Positions 45,584 to 54,587 of a stretch of 64,000 nucleotides of DNA are shown one piece after another; the stretch's first letter is position 1; the number at the start of each line of letters is the position of its first letter. The DNA lies in contig NZ_CP031055.1 of assembly GCF_003345295.1 (NCBI RefSeq), positions 3,162,001-3,226,000 on the forward strand, written 5' to 3'. The notes beneath the pieces were generated by a model, which saw only the letters and a list, made by a program, of their open reading frames with translations, had not been told where the DNA came from and searched no databases. Made by a program: the position numbers and the translations under genes. Source of the DNA: Vibrio splendidus (GTDB taxonomy: Bacteria > Pseudomonadota > Gammaproteobacteria > Enterobacterales > Vibrionaceae).

Positions 45584-45868
45584 TTATGCGTTTATCTTTT
45601 GCTGTAAGTTGTTATTTGGCAATTCATTACGACTGATAGAGATAACGTCAACGGAACGTACATCCCACAGCTTTTCGATTTGGTTTACCAAAAAAGAGAT
45701 CGGACGGTCACTGTCGACAATGATCTCTACACTCGCCACTTTGCTTTCGTGGTTTTGAGTGCCCGCGACTTGCTTAACAATGAAGCCACGGTGACGAATA
45801 ACACGAAGAACACGCTCTAGTAGTACAGGCTTATCATCGGCTTTGATGTCTAATAGGTATCTTTTCAT
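45584..45868 (-). CDS. ilvM: Acetolactate synthase II small subunit
   Basis: 94 residues from the ATG at 45868 (MKRYLLDIKADDKPVLLERVLRV), one base after the ilvG stop. A single ACT domain, the regulatory subunit type of isozyme II (E. coli 87). The tight junction implies coupled translation with ilvG. Confidence 0.93.
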   Translation of the reverse strand: MKRYLLDIKADDKPVLLERVLRVIRHRGFIVKQVAGTQNHESKVASVEIIVDSDRPISFLVNQIEKLWDVRSVDVISISRNELPNNNLQQKINA

Positions 45869-45869
45869 G

Positions 45870-47516
45870 TTATGTGTTCTCCAACATCTCACTGTTTGAA
45901 GCACCTGGCGGTACTAGTGGCCATACGTTTTCTTCTTCATCGATAAGAACATGAAGTAGGTAAGCGGTTTTGCTTTCTAGCATCTCTTTCAATGCTGGCT
46001 CTACTTCTTCTTTACGCGTGATGGTTTTGCCCGGGATATCAAATGCTTTCGCGAGCATGACGAAATCAGGGTTGTCATCCAAGATGGTTTCACTGTGTCG
46101 GCCATCAAAGAACAGAGATTGCCATTGGCGAACCATGCCCAAGCGAGAGTTATTCAGAAGCACCATCTTCACTGGGATCTGACGACGCTTTAGCGTGCCA
46201 AGCTCTTGGATGTTCATCATGAATGAACCATCACCAGAGATAAGAATCGATTGGTCATCAGGACGGCCAACCGATGCACCCATAGCGGCTGGTAAACCAA
46301 AGCCCATAGTGCCTAAACCGGCTGAGGTGATGAAGTTTTGTGGATCGCGAGGCTGAATGTGCTGAGCAGCCCACATCTGATGTTGGCCAACATCCGTCGA
46401 AATGATAGAGCTTGCTGGCATCATGTCTGATAGCTGCTTTAGTAGTAGTGGAGCAAAGATCAGATCACCAGGGTGGTCGTAACGCCACTTGAATGAGCTA
46501 CGAAGGCCTTCTGAGTGGTGAACCCAAGATGAGATGTCTTGGCTCAGTTCTAGTTGAGGCAGGATCTTGTTGATGTCACCACGAATTGGCGCATCAGCAA
46601 GGCGCAGTTTACTGAACTCTGCCGCATCGATATCGATATGGATAACTTTTGCGTGAGGAGCAAAAGTATCAAGCTTGCCTGTTACTCGATCATCAAAACG
46701 AGCACCGACAACAATCAATAGGTCACTTTCTTGAACCACTAGGTTAGCAGCTTTAGTGCCGTGCATACCAAGCATGCCAAGGTAGTGCGGGTCGTCACGT
46801 TCGATAGTGCCTAAGCCTTTCAGTGTGCTTACGGCCGGCATTGGGTTAAGGCGTAAAAACTCGCGAACTGCATCGGTTGCTTTCGCCAGTTGAACGCCAC
46901 CACCTACGTATAAAACAGGACGAGTCGCTTGAGACAAGAAGTACTGAGCTTGTTCAATAGCATCCGTTGTCACAACAGGAATGGCTGGTGGTGTAAATTC
47001 AGGAAGAATTTTTACAGGGGATTCGGCTAGTTGAACATCTTTAGCGATATCGACAATAACCGGACCGGGACGCCCTGCTTTTGCAACGATAAATGCTTCA
47101 GCCAATGTTGGCGCAAGATCTTCAATATCGGTAACGAGGTAGCTGTGTTTAGTACATGACAGAGACATACCAATCACATCCATTTCTTGGAATGCATCGG
47201 TACCGATGTGGGAGCTAGCAACTTGACCAGTGATAGCGACGAGTGGGATGGAGTCCATAAAAGCATCAGCAAGACCAGTTACTAGGTTAGTCGCGCCTGG
47301 GCCTGAGGTTGCCATACAAACAGCCACGTCTTGTGTTGCACGCGCCATACCAATAGCAGCCATTGCAGCACCTTGTTCATGGCGACAAAGGATGTGTTCA
47401 ACACCGCCGTCATAAAGTGCATCGTAGATTGGCATGATGGCACCACCTGGGTAACCAAATACGGTCTCAATGCCTTGTTGCTTGAGTGCGGATACGACTA
47501 GTTCTGCGCCTTTCAT
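45870..47516 (-). CDS. ilvG: Acetolactate synthase II large subunit
   Basis: 548 residues, intact. ThDP-dependent: catalytic glutamate in CRHEQGAAMAA (about residue 47); ThDP-Mg motif GDGSFMMNIQELGT through KMVLLNN. It condenses pyruvate with pyruvate or 2-oxobutyrate. Unlike in E. coli K-12, the reading frame is not broken. It has a good AGGGAG-type ribosome site and is preceded by the ilv leader and attenuator. Confidence 0.97.
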   Translation of the reverse strand: MKGAELVVSALKQQGIETVFGYPGGAIMPIYDALYDGGVEHILCRHEQGAAMAAIGMARATQDVAVCMATSGPGATNLVTGLADAFMDSIPLVAITGQVASSHIGTDAFQEMDVIGMSLSCTKHSYLVTDIEDLAPTLAEAFIVAKAGRPGPVIVDIAKDVQLAESPVKILPEFTPPAIPVVTTDAIEQAQYFLSQATRPVLYVGGGVQLAKATDAVREFLRLNPMPAVSTLKGLGTIERDDPHYLGMLGMHGTKAANLVVQESDLLIVVGARFDDRVTGKLDTFAPHAKVIHIDIDAAEFSKLRLADAPIRGDINKILPQLELSQDISSWVHHSEGLRSSFKWRYDHPGDLIFAPLLLKQLSDMMPASSIISTDVGQHQMWAAQHIQPRDPQNFITSAGLGTMGFGLPAAMGASVGRPDDQSILISGDGSFMMNIQELGTLKRRQIPVKMVLLNNSRLGMVRQWQSLFFDGRHSETILDDNPDFVMLAKAFDIPGKTITRKEEVEPALKEMLESKTAYLLHVLIDEEENVWPLVPPGASNSEMLENT

Positions 47517-47643
47517 CGTAATCCCTCCGTATTACCTTTATTTTGGTCATTGTTTCCGTTGTCTTTGCACATCTTGTGCTCCCATTCTTCCTGTAAATCG
47601 GCAAGGCCGAAAATAATAAAAATTATAAAAATCGAATCGCTAA

Positions 47644-47689
47644 ATTAGAAAAAACCCCCGGACTTTTCAGTGCGGGGGTTTTTTCTAAT
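47644..47689 (-). terminator. ilv attenuator terminator
   Basis: A perfect 17-bp inverted repeat: ATTAGAAAAAACCCCCG, 12-base loop, then its complement, with a T run on the minus strand. Part of the 5' arm and loop (CCCCCGC) can instead pair with GCGGGGG at 47720-47714 inside the leader peptide gene, giving an antiterminator. It lies upstream of ilvG. Confidence 0.9.
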
Positions 47690-47695
47690 TCGTGG

Positions 47696-47785
47696 TTACT
47701 TTCTTCCCACTCGCCCCCGCGCAGTCTTAATAATGACTACGATAATCAGGTTAATCAGTGCGTAAATGCGAGCGTTAAAAATCAT
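47696..47785 (-). CDS. ilvL: ilv operon leader peptide
   Basis: A 29-codon frame on the minus strand, ATG at 47785 and TAA ending at 47696, just before the attenuator. The peptide starts MIFNARIYALINLIIVVIIK and has 7 Ile, 3 Val and 2 Leu, the regulatory amino acids of the operon. Stalling on these codons would free the antiterminator. Position and composition match IlvL of enterics, though the sequence differs. Confidence 0.88.
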   Translation of the reverse strand: MIFNARIYALINLIIVVIIKTARGRVGRK

Positions 47786-47837
47786 AATATTCGAGTTTTC
47801 TCGTTTATTGTCTTCAGTAAAAGTCTACATCTCTAGT

Positions 47838-47865
47838 GTTATCACACAAATCTGCAGTATGACAA
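47838..47865 (-). promoter_or_regulatory. Probable ilv operon promoter
   Basis: TTGTCA (47865-47860), a 16-base spacer and GATAAC (47843-47838), about 50 bases before the leader peptide. An ATGACA/TGTCAT inverted repeat covers the -35 and may be an operator. Confidence 0.5.
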
Positions 47866-47988
47866 GGAAAATGTCATTCTTTTTTCACATTAAAACACCA
47901 TTCCACCAAGCTATATAACAACCTTATCGCTTTGGTGAGCAACGAATACCCAGAGCGAATACTTTTAAATCAAAGACAAAGGAAAGTT

Positions 47989-49512
47989 ATGGGACTCGCG
48001 ATAATTCATAGCCGAGCTAGTGTGGGAGTAGAGGCACCAGAAGTGACGGTTGAAGTGCATATAAGCAACGGTATGCCTGGGTTTACATTGGTGGGGCTAC
48101 CTGAAACGACGGTCAAGGAATCTAAAGATCGAGTCAGGAGTGCCATCATCAATTCTCGCTTTGAATTTCCATCGAAAAGGATCACGGTCAACCTCGCACC
48201 TGCTGATTTACCCAAGGAGGGAGGACGTTTCGATCTGCCAATCGCGCTTGGGATTTTGGTGGCGTCAGATCAACTTCCGACATCAAAAATAGCTCAACAT
48301 GAATTTATCGGTGAGTTGGCATTGTCAGGAGAATTGCGCTCGGTAAAGGGCGTTCTGCCTGCGACGTTAGCCGCCGATAGTGTCGAACGATGCTTAGTGG
48401 TTCCACAGCACAATGGTGATCAGGCGGCCTTAGTCGGCAAAGGGGCCCATAAATCAGCGCAAACCTTGCTAGAGGTTTGTGCAGATATGTGTGGCCAGGC
48501 TCAGCTTGGTCTATATCGAACCGAGCATCATCATGTCGATGTGTCTGATAATCGTGACTTACAAGATATTATTGGCCAGCAGCAAGGTAAGCGAGCACTG
48601 GAGATCGCCGCAGCGGGCAACCATAACCTACTTTTTCTCGGCCCGCCTGGAACTGGGAAAACCATGTTGGCTTCTCGATTGCGCGATTTGTTGCCTGAAA
48701 TGAGTGACGACGAGGCGATGGAAACCGCTTCGGTAGCCTCTTTAACGCAACAAGAGATCAATCAATACAACTGGAAACAACGACCTTTCCGTTCCCCACA
48801 CCATTCGAGTTCGATGGCAGCATTGGTCGGTGGTGGCTCGATACCTCGCCCCGGTGAGATATCTTTGGCGCATAATGGCTTATTGTTTCTTGATGAGATG
48901 CCAGAGTTTGAGCGTAAGGTACTTGATTCACTGCGAGAGCCGCTAGAGTCGGGTGAAATCATTATCTCCCGTGTCGCGGGTAAGACGCGTTTTCCGGCGC
49001 GCTTTCAATTGGTGGGTGCGCTTAACCCAAGCCCAACAGGATATTACGAGGGCAATCAAGCTCGAGCGAACCCGCAAATTATCCTGCGTTACCTCAACCG
49101 CTTATCTGGGCCATTGTTGGATAGATTCGATATGTCATTGGAGATCCCTCTATTGCCCAAAGGGATGTTAGCCGAAGGAGGCGATCGTGGAGAAACCACT
49201 CAAGTCGTGAAGCAACGAGTTAAACAAGCGCGTCAGTTGATGTTATCTCGAAACCATAAGTCGAACGCACTGTTAGGTAGTCGAGAAATTGAAAAGTATT
49301 GCCCATTGCGACGTGAAGATGCGGAGTTTCTCGAGACCGCACTACATCGATTGGGTTTATCGATCCGTGCCTATCATCGCATTATTAAGGTAGCGCGAAC
49401 CATTGCAGACCTTGACGGTAATGAGCAGATTGAAAAGAAGCACTTATCAGAGGCACTTGGCTACCGAGCGATGGATCGACTGTTGAAACAACTCACGGCT
49501 CAAGCGGTGTAG
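47989..49512 (+). CDS. comM: ComM/YifB-family AAA+ helicase
   Basis: 507 residues from the ATG at 47989 (MGLAIIHSRASVGVEAPEV) with AAAGGAAAG upstream. The N-terminal Lon-like S5 domain (residues 1-170) is followed by a Mg-chelatase-type AAA+ domain with Walker A GPPGTGKTM and Walker B LLFLDEMPEF. The C-terminal domain is helical. In V. cholerae ComM is a hexameric helicase for branch migration during natural transformation. It is divergent from the ilv leader. Confidence 0.93.
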   Translation: MGLAIIHSRASVGVEAPEVTVEVHISNGMPGFTLVGLPETTVKESKDRVRSAIINSRFEFPSKRITVNLAPADLPKEGGRFDLPIALGILVASDQLPTSKIAQHEFIGELALSGELRSVKGVLPATLAADSVERCLVVPQHNGDQAALVGKGAHKSAQTLLEVCADMCGQAQLGLYRTEHHHVDVSDNRDLQDIIGQQQGKRALEIAAAGNHNLLFLGPPGTGKTMLASRLRDLLPEMSDDEAMETASVASLTQQEINQYNWKQRPFRSPHHSSSMAALVGGGSIPRPGEISLAHNGLLFLDEMPEFERKVLDSLREPLESGEIIISRVAGKTRFPARFQLVGALNPSPTGYYEGNQARANPQIILRYLNRLSGPLLDRFDMSLEIPLLPKGMLAEGGDRGETTQVVKQRVKQARQLMLSRNHKSNALLGSREIEKYCPLRREDAEFLETALHRLGLSIRAYHRIIKVARTIADLDGNEQIEKKHLSEALGYRAMDRLLKQLTAQAV

Positions 49513-49570
49513 TCATGCCAATCGTAGTAAATAACGGGTCATTTATTTACTGTGATTGGTATACAAACAA

Positions 49571-49598
49571 GAAAGCCTGCTTTTTACGCAGGCTTTCG
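49571..49598. terminator. Hairpin between comM and the DUF2860 gene
   Basis: GAAAGCCTGC-TTTTTAC-GCAGGCTTTC between convergent genes. The T tail is short on the plus strand. Confidence 0.65.
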
Positions 49599-49639
49599 TT
49601 GTTATGAACTAATGGCTATGAGCAAGCAGTGATGCCTAA

Positions 49640-50593
49640 CTAGAACTTGTAGTTCAGGCCGACTGAGACGATGTATTGCGATTCATCGTAGAAGGTTATA
49701 TTCGAGTCGCTGGTGCCATAGCCCGCAAGAGAAACAAACGACCAGTTTTCCCAATCCATAAATCGGTCATATTCATACGCGGCAAACAGGTTGATGTTGT
49801 CATCACTGCGTTTCTTATCGTAGATCGGGTTACTTGCATCGTAAGAACGTTGGTTGTAGCCCGCCGTTAGTGCATATTGATGGCGACCCATGCCACCAAA
49901 TAAACTCACTTCACCACCAAATTGGTCGTAAGACTCAGCGTTGCCGTCGGCATCTCTTGTTTGATAAATGATCGATGGGATAAGCATCATGGTGCGGCTC
50001 AATGGAACGCGGTATTGGCCTTTCAGGTAGAAAGTTTCGGCATCACGCTGTAGAGCTTCTTCAACTCGATCATCTTTCACATCTTTAGTCGCGTAGGCCA
50101 TGTCTAGCGAGAATGCAGAACCTGCGATGCTACTTAATTTCAAACGAAAGGCATTGCCGGTTTCATCGGTTTTGCTTCGAGCAACGTCTTCTGTGTATGG
50201 ATTCGCCCAAGTTTCACCTGACATAATGGTTGGCAGGAGTGACGCGTCGATGGTCATGCCTGACTCTAGTTGGTATTTATAGCCAACCTCCAGCACTACA
50301 GTACCGGTTGCCACATCATCACGAGCGGTACCTGTGTACACCTGGTGATTTAGCTTCTCACCAAAGGTGTAAGCGACACTGCCTAATGGTGCGACAAGAA
50401 ATGAGCTTTCAGATGAGGCTTTCTGTTTATTTGACGAGAGGGTGCTATCAGCATCGGTATTAAAATTTGAGGAGGAAGAGGTTACCCCGGTATTGATAGA
50501 GATTTCACCACTGAAACCTTGTTCGTCTGCAAGTTTGGCAAAGGCTGGCGAAGTAACAACGCTTAATGCGAGAAGTGTGATTTTTATTTTCAT
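49640..50593 (-). CDS. DUF2860 outer-membrane protein
   Basis: 317 residues. A clear signal peptide (MKIKITLLALSVVTSPAFA, cleaved after about residue 19). The rest has alternating beta strands (LVAPLGSVAYTFG, FYLKGQYRVPLSR, YALTAGYN) and a C-terminal phenylalanine (SVGLNYKF), typical of outer-membrane barrels. It resembles the DUF2860 family of Vibrio; substrate and role are unknown. A Ser/Asn/Asp-rich stretch near residues 38-62 may be a loop. Confidence 0.8.
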   Translation of the reverse strand: MKIKITLLALSVVTSPAFAKLADEQGFSGEISINTGVTSSSSNFNTDADSTLSSNKQKASSESSFLVAPLGSVAYTFGEKLNHQVYTGTARDDVATGTVVLEVGYKYQLESGMTIDASLLPTIMSGETWANPYTEDVARSKTDETGNAFRLKLSSIAGSAFSLDMAYATKDVKDDRVEEALQRDAETFYLKGQYRVPLSRTMMLIPSIIYQTRDADGNAESYDQFGGEVSLFGGMGRHQYALTAGYNQRSYDASNPIYDKKRSDDNINLFAAYEYDRFMDWENWSFVSLAGYGTSDSNITFYDESQYIVSVGLNYKF

Positions 50594-50695
50594 TTAAGGG
50601 CTCCTTGCCCACCGGTTCTTAGGACGGGTTATTAATACCAGTAAAGCTCTGAGTTTTATGGCTGATTATTTATCAATGATGATTTTTGAACTAGG

Positions 50696-50722
50696 AAAAA
50701 AAAGGAAGCCGAAGCTTCCTTT
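50696..50722 (-). terminator. dsbA terminator
   Basis: On the minus strand AAGGAAGC-TTCG-GCTTCC is followed by eight T. Confidence 0.85.
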
Positions 50723-50732
50723 AATCATTACC

Positions 50733-51332
50733 TTACTTCTTTAACAAGAAGTTAACCAGCTCGAAGTACTCATCGAGAGAGTTAATACCTTGAGCGTCAA
50801 TCAGGTAGCGGTTGTTTACTACAACAGCTGGAACGCCTGACAAGCCGCTGTCTTTGAATGCTTTGTCGAAACGACGAACCATCGAATCTACTGCAAAGCC
50901 GTTGTATGCCGCATCGAATTTCTTAGCATCAACGCCTTCGTCTAGGAAGATTTGACGCAGTTCTGCTTCATCGCGTGGTGGCTTGTTCATGGTGTGGATG
51001 CGGTTAAACATCACTGGCACCATTTTATCTTCAATTTTCAGTGCAATCATGGTCGCGTAAGCTTTGCTCATTGGCAGGCCCATGTTGCCACCCATGAATG
51101 AAACATGGTTCTTCTGTAGCTTAGCGTCTTTAGGTAGCTGTTGTTTTAGCTGCTGGATGATTGGCTCAAAGCTATTACAGTGTGGGCAGTAAAAAGAGAA
51201 GAACTCTGTCACCATTGGCTTTTTTGATGCTTCTAGATCGAGAACTTTGTAGTGTTCACCTTCGTTAAATTTCGCAGCGTGAGCTGAAAGGCTCAACATG
51301 ATCAATGAGAAAAATGCGAATAGCTTTTTCAT
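50733..51332 (-). CDS. dsbA: Thiol:disulfide interchange protein DsbA
   Basis: 199 residues. Signal peptide to about residue 19 (LSAHA-AKF), thioredoxin fold with the CPHC active site (Cys49 and Cys52), inserted helical domain, and cis-Pro in SGVPAVVVNN. It oxidises cysteines in periplasmic proteins and is reoxidised by DsbB. In V. cholerae the homologue TcpG is needed for virulence factors. It lies 55 bases after srkA, as in E. coli. Confidence 0.96.
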   Translation of the reverse strand: MKKLFAFFSLIMLSLSAHAAKFNEGEHYKVLDLEASKKPMVTEFFSFYCPHCNSFEPIIQQLKQQLPKDAKLQKNHVSFMGGNMGLPMSKAYATMIALKIEDKMVPVMFNRIHTMNKPPRDEAELRQIFLDEGVDAKKFDAAYNGFAVDSMVRRFDKAFKDSGLSGVPAVVVNNRYLIDAQGINSLDEYFELVNFLLKK

Positions 51333-51387
51333 TTATCCAATCTCCATTATGTTTGAATTTTTATCTAGTTGTATGTTGCGATTGCTG

Positions 51388-52374
51388 TTACCACTGAGGC
51401 ATTAACGAAAGTGGTGGCTCTTGCAGGGTAGCAATTTGCTCTTTACAAGCAAGTACTTGTTGCTCCCAATATTTCGGATCATTAAACCACGGGAAGGCCA
51501 AAGGAAACGCCGGATCGTGCCATCGTTTCGCCAACCATGCCATGTAATGCACCATACGTAGACCGCGCAGAGGTTCGATTAGTTTCAGTTGCGCGGTATT
51601 AAAATCGCAAAACTCTTGATAACTCTCTAGCAGAATATCCAGTTGCATCATTTTATCTTGTCGTTCGCCGTTAAGCAGCATCCACAGATCTTGAACAGCA
51701 GGACCATTACGCGCGTCATCAAGATCGACGAACATTGGCCCGTCGCGCCACAAGATATTGCCCGGGTGGCAGTCGCCATGGAGACGAATGTTGTCAATGT
51801 TACTTGGCCACTGGCTCTCTAGCTCTTTGATCAGAAGGTCGACGTCATTGAAGAACGCGTTCTCTAGGTGCGTTGGGATAAACTGAGAGTTCTCTAGAAT
51901 CTTACGTGGCTGATAAAGGTATTCATCTAAGCTGATGGTCGGGCGATGCTGAAATGTTCTTCCAGCACTGGCTTTATGAATACGCCCAAGGAAGCGTCCA
52001 ACGCCTTCCAATTGATCTAGATTGTCGACTTCATATTGCCTGCCACCGACGCTTTCAAACAGTGCAAATAGATAGCCTTGATATTCATGCAAGGTTGCGC
52101 CGTTGATTCGCATAGGTGGAGCAATCGGTAACTCTTGTTCGATCAGCTCTAACGCGAAGTCGTGCTCTTCTTGGATCTGTGCAGTGTTCCAACGCTGCGG
52201 ACGATAAAACTTAACGACGTAGCGTTTACGGTCTTCATCGGTGAATTGATACACCCGGTTTTCGTAGCTGTTGAGAGCGAGAAGCCCGGATTCAGCACGA
52301 ACTCCAATGCTCTCCAGTGCGTACCACATGAAGTCAGGAGTCAGGTTATCAAAGTTAAAGGCTTGCATCGTCAT
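51388..52374 (-). CDS. srkA: Stress response kinase SrkA (RdoA/YihE)
   Basis: 328 residues from the ATG at 52374, equal to E. coli SrkA. ATGs further upstream (52392, 52410) lie inside a terminator hairpin. Choline-kinase-like Ser/Thr kinase fold: LNSYENRVYQF (nucleotide loop), catalytic RLHGDCHPGNILW and metal-binding FVDLDDA. It counters stress-induced death in E. coli. No good ribosome site is visible. srkA-dsbA is a conserved pair. Confidence 0.92.
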   Translation of the reverse strand: MTMQAFNFDNLTPDFMWYALESIGVRAESGLLALNSYENRVYQFTDEDRKRYVVKFYRPQRWNTAQIQEEHDFALELIEQELPIAPPMRINGATLHEYQGYLFALFESVGGRQYEVDNLDQLEGVGRFLGRIHKASAGRTFQHRPTISLDEYLYQPRKILENSQFIPTHLENAFFNDVDLLIKELESQWPSNIDNIRLHGDCHPGNILWRDGPMFVDLDDARNGPAVQDLWMLLNGERQDKMMQLDILLESYQEFCDFNTAQLKLIEPLRGLRMVHYMAWLAKRWHDPAFPLAFPWFNDPKYWEQQVLACKEQIATLQEPPLSLMPQW

Positions 52375-52383
52375 AGAATAAAA

Positions 52384-52410
52384 AAGGCTCATTACTGAGC
52401 CTTTTTCCAT
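52384..52410 (-). terminator. ccoG terminator just before srkA
   Basis: On the minus strand AAAAAGGCTCA-GTAA-TGAGCCTTTTTT lies between ccoG and srkA. Confidence 0.82.
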
Positions 52411-52448
52411 TTATTGGGGTGTTATACCAAGCACTAAGGTGACTGATA

Positions 52449-53867
52449 TCAGAGCTTCTTGATAAAGCGGCTTTCGACTTCCATCGTAAACTCTTCATTA
52501 TCCGAGAGTATAAACTGAATTGTCGAAACTGGTGAGCTCAGTTTTTCTGGATCGACGCCTAAGCTGATAGGAAGGTTTAAAACCTCACCCGGGTCTACGG
52601 TGATCGTTTGTTTACCGTACCAGATAGAATCTGGTAGCCCGCTGACATCAAGCTTGTACTCTTGCTCTTGCTGAGTTTTGTTGATGACTTTCAAGTTGTA
52701 AGTATTTTCGACAAGCCCTTGGCTATTGATTCTAAATAGCTGGTTTCTATCTCGTAGAACGCTTAAGCCTGCAGGATCAACACTCGCTATCTGTGCGAAG
52801 AACAAACCCAGCATGACGATCAATATAGCGCCATAACCTAGCAGCTTGGGACGCATCACCTTGGTTGTGTGACCATCGAGCCTGTGTTCTGTGGTGTAGT
52901 TGATTAGGCTTTTGTCATAACCCATACGTTCCATTGTGTTGTCGCAGGCATCAATACACGCGCCACAGTTAATACATTCGTATTGTAGGCCGTCACGGAT
53001 ATCGATACCCGTTGGGCACACTTGAACACATAAATTACAGTCAATACAGTCGCCTAGACCAAGTTCTTTTGGATCGGCTTTACGAGAGCGAGGGCCGCGG
53101 CTTTCACCTCGTTCAGCGTCGTAACCCACGATGAAGGTATCTTTATCGAACATTGCCGATTGGAAACGCGCGTAAGGACACATGTGCAGACAAACAATAG
53201 AACGCATCCATCCGGCATTCGCATAAGTACACCCAGCAAAGAACAATACCCAAAACACCGGCCAGAAAGTCGAGTTAAAGGTAAAGAAGCCAACCACCAG
53301 CTCCTTGATTGGGATGAAATAACCGACAAAGGTTAAGCCCGTCGCAATCGCAATTGCCCACCACGCGATGTGTTTGATGGTTTTTCTGAGAATTAAATTG
53401 CTCGTCAGTTTGCCCGAGTCTTGTTTTCTTCGCTTATTGGCAGCACCTTCCAGCTTCTCTTCGAACCAGATGTACATGAAGGTCCAGACGGTTTGCGGGC
53501 ATAAATAACCACACCAGACTCGCCCTAAGAAGGTGGTTATGAAGAATAAGCCAAACGCAGCAATCATAAACAGGATGGCGAGTAGGGTCAGATCTTGTGG
53601 GTATAACGTGGTGCCAAAGAAGTTGAACTGCTGGCTACCGATATCGAGCAAGATCGCTTGTCGTTCACCAAATGGAATCCATGGGATAAGCGCAAAAAGT
53701 AAAAGTAAGAACCAACCGCCGTAACGACGAAGTTGTTGGAATTTACCTTTGCTTTCTCGAACATAGATTCGGTTACTTGGGTTAAATCGATCTCCATTAC
53801 CTTTATGTGTTTTTGGGTTAAAGGTTTTAGGAGTCACATCTTTGATGTCGATTTTATCCTGACTCAT
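52449..53867 (-). CDS. ccoG: Cytochrome c oxidase accessory protein CcoG (FixG/RdxA)
   Basis: 472 residues. About five membrane helices. CGYLCPQTVW is the family signature; two 4Fe-4S motifs follow (CIDCNLCVQVCP and CINCGACIDAC), then a C-terminal Ig-like domain. CcoG reduces copper during assembly of cbb3 oxidase. The ribosome site AAAAGGA is good. Located here away from any ccoNOPQ genes, between yihD and srkA. Confidence 0.93.
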   Translation of the reverse strand: MSQDKIDIKDVTPKTFNPKTHKGNGDRFNPSNRIYVRESKGKFQQLRRYGGWFLLLLFALIPWIPFGERQAILLDIGSQQFNFFGTTLYPQDLTLLAILFMIAAFGLFFITTFLGRVWCGYLCPQTVWTFMYIWFEEKLEGAANKRRKQDSGKLTSNLILRKTIKHIAWWAIAIATGLTFVGYFIPIKELVVGFFTFNSTFWPVFWVLFFAGCTYANAGWMRSIVCLHMCPYARFQSAMFDKDTFIVGYDAERGESRGPRSRKADPKELGLGDCIDCNLCVQVCPTGIDIRDGLQYECINCGACIDACDNTMERMGYDKSLINYTTEHRLDGHTTKVMRPKLLGYGAILIVMLGLFFAQIASVDPAGLSVLRDRNQLFRINSQGLVENTYNLKVINKTQQEQEYKLDVSGLPDSIWYGKQTITVDPGEVLNLPISLGVDPEKLSSPVSTIQFILSDNEEFTMEVESRFIKKL

Positions 53868-54193
53868 GGACTATCCTTTTTGTGGCTTGTTTGCCCGGTT
53901 AAGTCGGGCATGACGACATTACTTGAAAGTATGGTTTAGAGAACCTGTAGAAATGGAGCTTGGTGCATTTGTTGGTATCGCACTCACTCTTATTATTTTA
54001 GAAGATTCTTATGGATGGCGATTATAACGACAATCTTGTTCTCATTTCTTTAACGCTATCAACCTTTAACAACAAAAGTCATAACAGTTGTGACGAAAAA
54101 ATAGCGAACAGAAACAAAAAAGCGACCGAGTGGTCGCTTTTCGAAATTGATTGTTTTATTTATACGGCCATTGAGTTCTAACCAAATAGGCGA
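53868..54193. other. Intergenic region between yihD and ccoG
   Basis: About 330 bases. Holds the ccoG promoter region on the minus strand and a TGCCCG/CGGGCA hairpin (53892-53910, loop 7) close to the ccoG ribosome site. I found no FNR box of the TTGAT-N4-ATCAA type and no ORF. Confidence 0.5.
54118..54141 (-). terminator. yihD terminator
   Basis: AAAAGCGACC-GAGT-GGTCGCTTTT downstream of yihD on the minus strand. Confidence 0.8.
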
Positions 54194-54457
54194 TTAAAGA
54201 AGGCCACGCGCTTTTAGAATGGCCGTTTTGAAATCATCTTCTTGGTCTTTTTTAAGACCTGGGATCATTTCATCTTTTTCGCTGTTACGCATTTTTAGAT
54301 GGTAGATAAGAACATCGTCAGTCAGCTCTTCTAGCTTGCCTTGGTAGCCTGCTTCGTTTGATAGCTTAATGATGAACTCTAATAGGTTAAGCTCTTGATC
54401 TTTCTGCCACTCAGGCTCCATCAGTTCAAGCAGTTCCTCAATGCGGTGACACTTCAT
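54194..54457 (-). CDS. yihD: YihD family protein (DUF1040)
   Basis: 87 residues, close to E. coli YihD (89). MKCHRIEELLELMEPEWQKD and LTDDVLIYHLKMR are shared hallmarks. Small acidic helical protein of unknown function. In E. coli yihD, srkA and dsbA lie in the same order; here ccoG sits between yihD and srkA. Confidence 0.92.
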   Translation of the reverse strand: MKCHRIEELLELMEPEWQKDQELNLLEFIIKLSNEAGYQGKLEELTDDVLIYHLKMRNSEKDEMIPGLKKDQEDDFKTAILKARGLL

Positions 54458-54560
54458 ACTTTACTTCTCCACAAATTTTATAATGATTTGTGGTTAAGGT
54501 ATCAAATCGGGTAGGGAATACCAATGTGTAAAGGCATTTCAAGATGGGACCGGGCAAGAA

Positions 54561-54587
54561 AAAGCGCAGTAAAAACTGCGCTTTTCG
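54561..54587 (-). terminator. Terminator of the small basic-protein gene
   Basis: AAAAGCGCAGT-AAAA-ACTGCGCTTTT, a strong stem ending one base beyond the stop of the 55-codon gene. Confidence 0.82.
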
